A stretch of 13,847 nt of DNA from Candidatus Krumholzibacteriota bacterium. GTDB lineage: Bacteria > Krumholzibacteriota > Krumholzibacteriia > Krumholzibacteriales > Krumholzibacteriaceae. The notes beneath the pieces were generated by a model. That model searched no databases. It had not been told where the DNA came from and saw only the letters and a list, made by a program, of their open reading frames with translations. The first letter of the stretch is position 1, and every line of letters begins with the position of its first letter. The DNA lies in contig DAOVNN010000032.1 of NCBI GenBank assembly GCA_030630165.1, positions 1 to 13,847 of the forward strand. The letters are read 5' to 3'. Below are positions 7,285-12,447 of the stretch, piece after piece. The position numbers and the translations under genes were made by a program.

Positions 7285-7309
7285 GCCGGCCCGCGCTGCG
7301 CGGCCCGGC
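7285..7309 (-). other. GC-rich hairpin between tRNA-Ser(CGA) and tRNA-Ala
   Basis: Five pairs (GCCGG/CCGGC), one C-C or G-G mismatch depending on strand, five more pairs (CCGCG/CGCGG) and a 3-nt loop make a very stable stem in the 53-nt spacer. No T-tract follows on the minus strand, so it does not look like an intrinsic terminator. A structured spacer that guides processing of a tRNA precursor is the simplest reading, which is inference. Confidence 0.4.
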
Positions 7310-7321
7310 AGTCTCATCGAA

Positions 7322-7411
7322 TGGCGGAGAGAGAGGGATTCGAACCCTCGGAGGAGTTGCCCCCTCAACGGTTTTCGAGACCGTCCCGTTCAACCACTCC
7401 GGCATCTCTCC
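7322..7411 (-). tRNA. tRNA-Ser (anticodon CGA)
   Basis: A class II tRNA of 90 nt with encoded CCA. The acceptor GGAGAGA pairs with TCTCTCC, the discriminator base is G, and the anticodon stem ACGGT/ACCGT holds loop CTCGAAA with anticodon CGA at 7377-7375. The long variable arm and the T-arm GAGGG-TTCGAAT-CCCTC are characteristic of serine tRNAs. Its 3' third is identical over 37 bp to that of the other serine tRNA in the window. It reads UCG codons. Confidence 0.96.
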
Positions 7412-7417
7412 GCGGAA

Positions 7418-7446
7418 ACTATATATAATCGGCGTCCAGATATCAA
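7418..7446 (-). promoter_or_regulatory. Possible promoter for tRNA-Ser(CGA) and the genes after it
   Basis: On the minus strand TTGATA (7446-7441) is followed after 17 nt by TATAGT (7423-7418), within an AT-rich TATATATAGT run. Taken at face value it would start transcription at or just before the mature 5' end. A -10 placed a few bases earlier in the same run, with a less ideal spacer, would leave a normal leader. The 178-nt gap between the two serine tRNAs otherwise shows only one imperfect hairpin (7496-7521). Confidence 0.4.
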
Positions 7447-7589
7447 TAGCGGAGAGCCCTATTGTCGGCTGTTTATTTGAATTAGTGCCGCGGAAGGCCT
7501 TCGGGCGACTTCGAAAAGGCCGTTTTACGACCACGGGAGCGCTGAAAGTAACGGGATTAGCAGGAAATCATCCGGGCTGGATATAAAAA

Positions 7590-7680
7590 TGGCGGAGAGA
7601 GAGGGATTCGAACCCTCGGAGGAGTCACCCCCTCACACGATTTCCAATCGTGCCGATTAAGCCAGCTCTCGCATCTCTCC
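7590..7680 (-). tRNA. tRNA-Ser (anticodon GGA)
   Basis: A class II tRNA of 91 nt with encoded CCA. The acceptor is GGAGAGA/TCTCTCC with discriminator G, the anticodon stem CACGA/TCGTG holds loop TTGGAAA with anticodon GGA at 7645-7643, and there is a long variable arm and T-arm TTCGAAT. It reads UCC and UCU. Its 5' end is only 4 nt after the tadA stop codon, so it is probably cut out of the tadA transcript by RNase P. TTTTTATA follows directly after the CCA. Confidence 0.96.
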
Positions 7681-7684
7681 GCAT

Positions 7685-8134
7685 TCAGTCTTGACGTAAT
7701 CTAGTAAAAAACTTCTTCAGAAGCAAAAGACATTCTTCCTCGAGTACTCCGCCCTTCACAATAAGCCTGTGACCGTACAGGTCTGCATGATGAAGATCCC
7801 CGACAGATCCGCAGGCACCGCTTCTCGGCTGCCTTGCCCCATAAACGACACGTTCCACCCTGGCGAGATATAGAGCCCCGAGGCACATATGACACGGCTC
7901 AGACGTCACGTAGACACAGCAGTCGTCGAGCCTCCAGTCGCCCGTCTTCTCTGAAGCGCTGTCGATCGCCAGGATCTCGGCATGAGCCGTCGCTGTCTTC
8001 CTGGTCTCGACCTCATTGCGGCCGCGTCCGATGATCTCATCACCACGGACCACTACGGCGCCGACCGGCACCTCGCCTGCCTCCAGGGAAAGCGCCGCCT
8101 CGGCAAGTGCTTCCTTCATCCACTTCTCGTCCAT
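7685..8134 (-). CDS. tadA: tRNA-specific adenosine deaminase TadA
   Basis: 149 residues. TadA deaminates A34 to inosine in tRNA-Arg(ACG). The zinc deaminase signature is complete: H51-A-E53 (E53 as proton shuttle) and P80-C81-x2-C84, within VTSEPCHMCLGALYLARV. Length and N-terminus (MKEALAEA) are normal for the family. The ribosome site before the ATG at 8134 is weak. tadA next to SRP RNA and dnaX is the arrangement seen in Bacillus subtilis (yaaJ-scr-dnaX-yaaK-recR). Here three tRNA genes are interposed. A 10-bp tandem element (GTCATAATCA on the minus strand) lies in the 95-nt region upstream, at about 8186-8204. Confidence 0.95.
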   Translation of the reverse strand: MDEKWMKEALAEAALSLEAGEVPVGAVVVRGDEIIGRGRNEVETRKTATAHAEILAIDSASEKTGDWRLDDCCVYVTSEPCHMCLGALYLARVERVVYGARQPRSGACGSVGDLHHADLYGHRLIVKGGVLEEECLLLLKKFFTRLRQD

Positions 8135-8229
8135 CGGATCTATCTTTCATCGGACTTATAATCTATGGTCATCATGATCGACAGCGATTATGACTGATTA
8201 TGACAATGACTCATCACGACCCTGATCCA

Positions 8230-8970
8230 TTACATCGATTTATAGCCGGATCTCTCTGGTATCGCTCCAACAAGCGCCTCGAGAACAAGTACCGTCACAT
8301 CGTCGAACGGAGGTGCCGCGTAGATATCGCCACCCGAGATCGAAGTACCCGAAATCCTCCTGTCGATACCGGCGGATGAAGCCTGGATCCTGTCCCCTTC
8401 GCTGCGTACCGATTCCTTGTAATTTTCGTCGGTGGCTTCCCAGACGACCGTTCCGGTCTTGGGATTGATAAGACTCAGCGACATGCCTACCTGTGTGACC
8501 GAGGCCGCTGACGCCTCGCGATAGTCCGTCTCGTCCTTGTGCCAGAGGTAGACGACAGGGACCAGCAGCAGATCGACATTGAGTTCGGACTGGACAGCCC
8601 GGCAGAATTCCAGGTCTACGATGTGATCCCGGCTCCACTTGTGCTTGAACTCTTCGAGTCTGTTTCCCAGGTCGGCTTTCGCGACGACCATCCTGAACTG
8701 TTCCGGGGAAAGGAACTTGTAATCGTATCTTTCGGAAGCGAACTCCCAGAGGATCCTGTTGGGAATCTTCTCCGATTCGCGTTTCCGGTCCTCGCCTTTT
8801 GTTATCGTGCTTATCGTGGGAACGACCAGTATTGTAGAGTACTCTCCCGGATTGAAACCGGGTTCGACCGTTACACTCGCCGGGTGCTGTGATTTACATC
8901 CGGCAAGACCGATAACTGCAGCAGTTGTCAGAAGTATCGCCGTTACTCTCATCTTTCCTGTTTTTACCAT
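8230..8970 (-). CDS. Putative lipoprotein with CsgG/LpoB-like features, function unknown
   Basis: 246 residues. A short basic start, a hydrophobic stretch and the lipobox L-A-G-C with cysteine 25 predict signal peptidase II processing and lipid anchoring; residue +2 is Lys and +3 Ser, so outer-membrane sorting is plausible. The mature part begins with a strand of the ILVVPT type. Further on it has VDLLLVPVVYLW, GMSLSLINPKTGTVVWEA and a closing helix near PPFDDVTVLVLEALVGAIP. The pattern of strand, conserved 'D/N-x-x-TG-x-VVW' turn and final helix resembles CsgG/LpoB-type periplasmic proteins, but the identity is not secure. I chose ATG 8970 because GGAG lies 6 nt upstream; ATG 8982 has a poorer site. 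Confidence 0.7.
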   Translation of the reverse strand: MVKTGKMRVTAILLTTAAVIGLAGCKSQHPASVTVEPGFNPGEYSTILVVPTISTITKGEDRKRESEKIPNRILWEFASERYDYKFLSPEQFRMVVAKADLGNRLEEFKHKWSRDHIVDLEFCRAVQSELNVDLLLVPVVYLWHKDETDYREASAASVTQVGMSLSLINPKTGTVVWEATDENYKESVRSEGDRIQASSAGIDRRISGTSISGGDIYAAPPFDDVTVLVLEALVGAIPERSGYKSM

Positions 8971-9106
8971 CTGCCTCTCCATATTCCAGTTGAAGGGTTT
9001 TTAACGCCCTGAAAGATACCAGTGCGATTATCTCGATGTCAATCCGTATCGGGGTCATCTCAGACTGGAAGTCATCAATCTGTCTCATCTCTTCCCTTGA
9101 AAGCAT
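8894..9106 (-). CDS. Possible small ORF of 70 residues overlapping the lipoprotein start
   Basis: A minus-strand frame opens with ATG at 9106, preceded by AGGAG 9 nt upstream, and has codon use like the neighbours for its first 50 codons. The peptide is charged (MLSREEMRQIDDFQSEM...) with a middle hydrophobic part (IEIIALVSFRALKTL). It overlaps the lipoprotein's first 77 nt in another frame, and the likely lipoprotein promoter lies inside it. I recognise no family. It may be a real short gene, an upstream ORF, or chance. Confidence 0.22.
   Translation of the reverse strand: MLSREEMRQIDDFQSEMTPIRIDIEIIALVSFRALKTLQLEYGEADGKNRKDESNGDTSDNCCSYRSCRM
9013..9042 (-). promoter_or_regulatory. Probable promoter for the lipoprotein gene
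   Basis: On the minus strand a perfect TTGACA (9042-9037) is followed after 18 nt by TATCTT (9018-9013). Transcription would start near 9006, about 36 nt before the preferred lipoprotein ATG. Confidence 0.5.
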
Positions 9107-9120
9107 CTCTACGTTCTCCT

Positions 9121-9149
9121 GTTACATCCTCGGGATCCCGTGCTATAAT
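9121..9149 (+). promoter_or_regulatory. Probable promoter for the HNH gene (extended -10)
   Basis: TGCTATAAT at 9141-9149 is a perfect -10 (TATAAT, 9144-9149) with the TGn extension. GTTACA (9121-9126, 4/6) is 17 nt upstream. The start would fall near 9156, leaving about 30 nt of leader that contains the ribosome site. Confidence 0.6.
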
Positions 9150-9186
9150 ACCGTCGCGTGATGGGTGGACTTCGGGAGGTGGAAGT

Positions 9187-10311
9187 ATGAACAGATCAAT
9201 CCGACTCGATTCCCTGGGCACTCTTTCGGACAACAGGCTGGTCAGACAGCTCGAATCCCTGCGCGGCAGTGAGCGTAAGATCCTCACTGCTGTCCTCCGT
9301 CACCTCGTGGAGATGGAGCGAAGAAAGCTCTATCTGCCGAGGGGATATTCTTCGCTATTCGAATTCTGCACGCAGCACCTGAAATATTCGAGGTCCGGCG
9401 CGGGGCGACGGATCGCGGCGGCCAGAACGCTCGCGAAGTATTCCTCTCTCGAGGGATATCTCCTCGACGGGGAGATCAATCTCTATTCCCTGTCACTCAT
9501 CTCGGGGATCCTGACCGAAGAGAATTTCGACGAGGTCATATCCGGAACGAGAAACAGGCCTACCAGGGAGGTGGAGGCGATGGTCGCCGGATACAGGCCC
9601 GGCAGGAACCTCAAGGACCGGATAAGACCGGTATGTGTAATGGTACCTGAGCCCCGCTGCTCCTTACGCACCAGCAGCACTCCCGGCGCCGGGGGTGCCG
9701 TATCGAGTACCGGTACAGGGAGTGCCGTATCCACTCCCGGCGCCGGGAGTGAAAAATTCCCCAATACAACCGCGCAAAGGCCTGAAAACGATACTCTCGA
9801 GCGTGTGAGGATCAGCAGGAAGTACAAATTCGAGTTCGCCGCGGACAGCGAGTTCAAGAAGAAGTTCGATCGCATGAAGGCCCTGCTCTCCGGCAGGTAC
9901 CCCGGGGGAATCAGTATCGAGGAACTTTTCATGTTGCTGATGGACGAATATATCGACCGTCACAGCCCTGAGGGAAGAGCTGCCAGGAGAGAGAAGCGCC
10001 AGGTATCCGGGACCCATCGGGACTCCGGATCGACCCGGAACGACAACGAAGAAACCAGGACACGCAGTATCCCGAGGAAGGTCAGGGACGAGGTCTTCCT
10101 GCGAGACGGGGGGAGATGCACTTTCAAAGGTACGGACGACATAAGATGTAACTCTAAATGGAACTTACAGATAGACCATATCGTCCCGTTCGCCAGGGGT
10201 GGAGATAACTCACCGGGGAACCTTCGGCTGCTGTGCGGGAAACACAATCGACTGGAAGCAGAGCGCGCCTTTGGCAGCCAGCACATGAAGAGATTCAAGA
10301 AGCAGGAATGA
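9187..10311 (+). CDS. HNH endonuclease-domain protein of the multicopy helical-N-terminus family
   Basis: 374 residues. The N-terminal half is helical, with the landmarks SERKILTAVLRHLVEMERR, YSSLFEFCTQHLKYS and INLYSLSLISGILTEENFDEV. This is followed by a Ser/Gly/Thr repeat linker (about 165-195), a KYKFEFAADSEFKKKFDRMKALL segment, and a C-terminal HNH nuclease domain: RCTFKG...C, then H331-IVPFARGGDN, N345-LRLLC and H353-N. Cys311, Cys321 and Cys350 may hold structural zinc. The same layout occurs in an HNH family found in many copies in myxobacterial and candidate-phylum genomes, with no established function. ATG 9187 is chosen because GGGAGGTGG lies 4-5 nt before it; the frame is open upstream without family similarity. 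It is the only clear plus-strand gene here and is probably mobile or accessory. Confidence 0.88.
   Translation: MNRSIRLDSLGTLSDNRLVRQLESLRGSERKILTAVLRHLVEMERRKLYLPRGYSSLFEFCTQHLKYSRSGAGRRIAAARTLAKYSSLEGYLLDGEINLYSLSLISGILTEENFDEVISGTRNRPTREVEAMVAGYRPGRNLKDRIRPVCVMVPEPRCSLRTSSTPGAGGAVSSTGTGSAVSTPGAGSEKFPNTTAQRPENDTLERVRISRKYKFEFAADSEFKKKFDRMKALLSGRYPGGISIEELFMLLMDEYIDRHSPEGRAARREKRQVSGTHRDSGSTRNDNEETRTRSIPRKVRDEVFLRDGGRCTFKGTDDIRCNSKWNLQIDHIVPFARGGDNSPGNLRLLCGKHNRLEAERAFGSQHMKRFKKQE
9679..9756 (+). repeat. 27-bp tandem repeat in the HNH gene linker, with palindromes
   Basis: Nearly three units of 27 bp encode the 9-residue variants TPGAGGAVS, STGTGSAVS and TPGAGSEKF. The first and third units begin with the same palindromic word: 9732-9751 is a perfect 20-bp palindrome centred on GGCGCC, and 9678-9697 is the same with one mismatch. 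All copies stay in frame. Confidence 0.8.
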
Positions 10312-10334
10312 TCCGGAATCGAGATGAATAAATA

Positions 10335-10365
10335 AAAAGGGACCGCTCGTCAGAGCGGCCCTTTT
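10335..10365. terminator. Bidirectional intrinsic terminator between the HNH gene and porB
   Basis: AAAAGGG-A-CCGCTC pairs with GAGCGG-CCC-TTTT around a GTCA loop, with one bulged A at 10342. The stem is G-C rich and flanked by TTTTC on the plus strand and TTTTTATTTATT on the minus strand. It therefore serves both convergent transcripts, and better for porB. Confidence 0.88.
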
Positions 10366-10393
10366 CGTTGCGGATTCGTGAAATCAGGCCGGC

Positions 10394-11299
10394 TTATTCC
10401 ATCCCTGGGATGGAGGCCATCATCTTCTCCCTGGCCAGGAGCCTCTGCCACCTTCTTTCGACATCCTTCTCGATCCCGTCGAGTTCCTCATCGGTCAGGT
10501 GTTTGAAGCGCCCCTGCGGCTTGAGGTATTCGCGGACCGGGGTCGGCTCGAAGTCCTTCCAGACCTCGAGTTTCTCGCCGTGCTCAGTGATCTCGAGTAT
10601 CGGGAAGACGCGCGAGGTGACCGCCCTCCTGGCCATCTGGATCGAGAGCTCGGGGGCGAGCTTCCATCCAGTCGGGCAGGGCGCGAATATGTGGATGTAC
10701 CTCGTTCCCTTCATCTCCTTCGCCTTCCGGAACTTGTCGATCACGTCCTCGGGCCATGCAACCGAACAGGTGGCAATGTAGGGAATCGAGTGAGCGGCCA
10801 TGATTTCGATCATGTTCTTTTTCGGCTCTCTCTTGTAATTATCGACCGGTGTGGTCGTTGTCCATGCTCCGACAGGCGTCGAGGATGAACGCTGGATGCC
10901 GGTGTTCATATACGCCTCGTTGTCGTAGCAGACGTATATGATATCATCGTTTCTCTCGGCTGCGCCGGAAAGCGCCTGAAGGCCGATGTCGTACGTGCCT
11001 CCATCGCCCGCCCAGGCCATCACGGTCGTCTCTTTGTCGCCCCTCATCTCGAGCCCGGCCTTGATGCCGGCTGCCGTGACTGCGGCCGTCTCGAACGCCG
11101 TATGGAATATCGGCAGGTCGACGGCCGAGTGGGGGAACGTTCCGTCGATCACGGCCCAGCAGCATGCCGGGATGGTGAGCGCGGTCTTCGGGCCGAGCGC
11201 CTTGAGCGCGAATCTCATAGCCTGAGTAGCTCCGCATCCCTGGCAGGCGAGATGTCCGGAGCCCATCAGCTCTTCGGTCGGAATACGCGGCGCTTTCAT
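10394..11299 (-). CDS. porB: 2-oxoacid:ferredoxin oxidoreductase beta subunit (pyruvate type), TPP-binding
   Basis: 301 residues. It carries thiamine pyrophosphate and a [4Fe-4S] cluster, and with PorA oxidises pyruvate (or another 2-oxoacid) to acyl-CoA and CO2, or runs in reverse. C19-x2-C22 (ACQGCGA), C46/C47 and C205-type cysteines later on fit the cluster ligands. The TPP motif runs from G98-D-G-G-T-Y-D-I to Y125-D-N-E-A-Y-M-N-T-G. The TPVGAWTTTTP, KKNMIEIMAAHSIPYIAT and PCPTGW blocks are those of pyruvate-type beta subunits. The frame is open far upstream inside porA, but the ATG at 11299 overlaps the porA stop (ATGA), with GGGGTGA upstream. The substrate is inferred from motif similarity only. 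Confidence 0.94.
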   Translation of the reverse strand: MKAPRIPTEELMGSGHLACQGCGATQAMRFALKALGPKTALTIPACCWAVIDGTFPHSAVDLPIFHTAFETAAVTAAGIKAGLEMRGDKETTVMAWAGDGGTYDIGLQALSGAAERNDDIIYVCYDNEAYMNTGIQRSSSTPVGAWTTTTPVDNYKREPKKNMIEIMAAHSIPYIATCSVAWPEDVIDKFRKAKEMKGTRYIHIFAPCPTGWKLAPELSIQMARRAVTSRVFPILEITEHGEKLEVWKDFEPTPVREYLKPQGRFKHLTDEELDGIEKDVERRWQRLLAREKMMASIPGME

Positions 11300-12447
11300 A
11301 TCTTCACCCCTATCCAGTTGATATATCTCTCCGGCTGCTCGTCGCCGATCGCCTTGTCGGCGATCTCGCGGATGACCTTTGGCGTGACGTCGCGGCCGCC
11401 CAGGCCAGCAATATAGCCGAGTATCGGTATGTCGGTGCGGCCGTAAAGCGCGCTCTTTATCTCCTGGTAGAAGATGCCGTGCGCGCCGAACGAGATGTTC
11501 CGGTCGATAACAGCGACCTTCTTCGCCTTCGAGAGGACCTCGAAGACTTCCTCTGTCGGGAATGGCCTGAAGACCCTGATCTTCAGAGACCCCACCTTGA
11601 CTCCCTCGTCGCGGAGCTCGTCGATGACGGCCCTCGTCGTAGAGGACACGGTGCCGGAGGTCACTAATATCGTTTCGGCGTCGTCGCAGCGGTAAGGCTC
11701 TATCAGCCCGTAGCCGCGGCCGAAGATCTCCTCGAATTCTTTGTTGACCTTCTTGATCACGTCGAGGCCCCTGTCCATCGCCTCCTGGATCATGTAGCGC
11801 AGCTCCATGTAGTGATCGGGGCCAGCGAGATTGCCGAACGAATGCTGATCGGCCGTGTCGATCTTTATCTCGGGTTCGTACGGAGGGAGGAATTCCCGGA
11901 CCTGCTCCTTTTCGATAATATCCACGATCTCGAAGGTGTGCGAGAGGAAGAACGCGTCCATGACGATCATCACCGGCATCTGGAGCTGTTCGGCGATCTT
12001 GAAGGCCTGGGGGATCGTGTCCTGCACCTCCTGGTTCGACTCGCAGTAGATCTGCAGCCAGCCGACGTCCCTCTGGGAGAGGGAGTCGTTCTGATCGGTC
12101 CAGATCGACCACGGCGGCCCTACGGCCCTGTTGACGTTGGCCAGTACGATCGGGAGCCTCGCTCCGACTGCCCAGTGGAGCATCTCGTGCATGAGAAGCA
12201 GTCCCTGGGAAGATGTTGCCGTGAAGGCCCTCGACCCGGCGGCCGACGCGCCGACACAGGCGGCCATCGCGCTGTGCTCCGACTCGACCTTGATGAACTT
12301 CGCGTCGATCTCACCGTTCGCGCACATCTCGGAGAGGAGCTCCACGATATGGGTCTGCGGCGTGATCGGATAGGCCGATATGACCTTGGCCTCCGAGGCC
12401 CTGACGCCGTAACTCACCGCATGGTTTCCCATGATGACCTTCTTCAT
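11296..12447 (-). CDS. porA: 2-oxoacid:ferredoxin oxidoreductase alpha subunit (pyruvate type)
   Basis: 383 residues, normal for the alpha chain of four-subunit-type enzymes. It starts MKKVIMGNHAVSYGV and continues with the diagnostic SAYPITPQTHIVE, the ESEHSAMAACVGASAAGSRAFTATSSQG region that contributes to the TPP pocket, and RAVGPPWSIWTDQNDSLSQRD. The C-terminal part (about 255-383) is the transketolase-C-like domain, with ILVTSGTV, KIRVFRPFP and GLGGRDV. The frame is open to 12573, but the ATG at 12447 is preceded by GGAGGAGGG and overlaps the upstream stop codon as ATGA. A gamma subunit (PorG) is not in the window and, if present, may lie upstream beyond the right edge. Confidence 0.95.
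   Translation of the reverse strand: MKKVIMGNHAVSYGVRASEAKVISAYPITPQTHIVELLSEMCANGEIDAKFIKVESEHSAMAACVGASAAGSRAFTATSSQGLLLMHEMLHWAVGARLPIVLANVNRAVGPPWSIWTDQNDSLSQRDVGWLQIYCESNQEVQDTIPQAFKIAEQLQMPVMIVMDAFFLSHTFEIVDIIEKEQVREFLPPYEPEIKIDTADQHSFGNLAGPDHYMELRYMIQEAMDRGLDVIKKVNKEFEEIFGRGYGLIEPYRCDDAETILVTSGTVSSTTRAVIDELRDEGVKVGSLKIRVFRPFPTEEVFEVLSKAKKVAVIDRNISFGAHGIFYQEIKSALYGRTDIPILGYIAGLGGRDVTPKVIREIADKAIGDEQPERYINWIGVKI

Noticed and set aside
7496..7521. GGCC-TTCG / CGAA-GGCC hairpin in the gap between the serine tRNAs as a terminator
   Set aside because: It has a bulge and a long loop. The T-run follows it only on the plus strand, where nothing is being transcribed into it.
7193..7680. tRNA genes as attachment sites for an integrated element
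   Set aside because: No integrase gene and no second copy of a tRNA 3' end other than the intact second serine tRNA.
8186..8204. Tandem 10-bp repeat upstream of tadA as an operator
   Set aside because: Two short AT-rich copies without a confident promoter nearby; chance is not excluded and no regulator is known.
11300..12112. porB frame open for 271 codons upstream
   Set aside because: This part is Arg-rich, lies entirely inside porA in another frame, and the family start coincides with ATG 11299.
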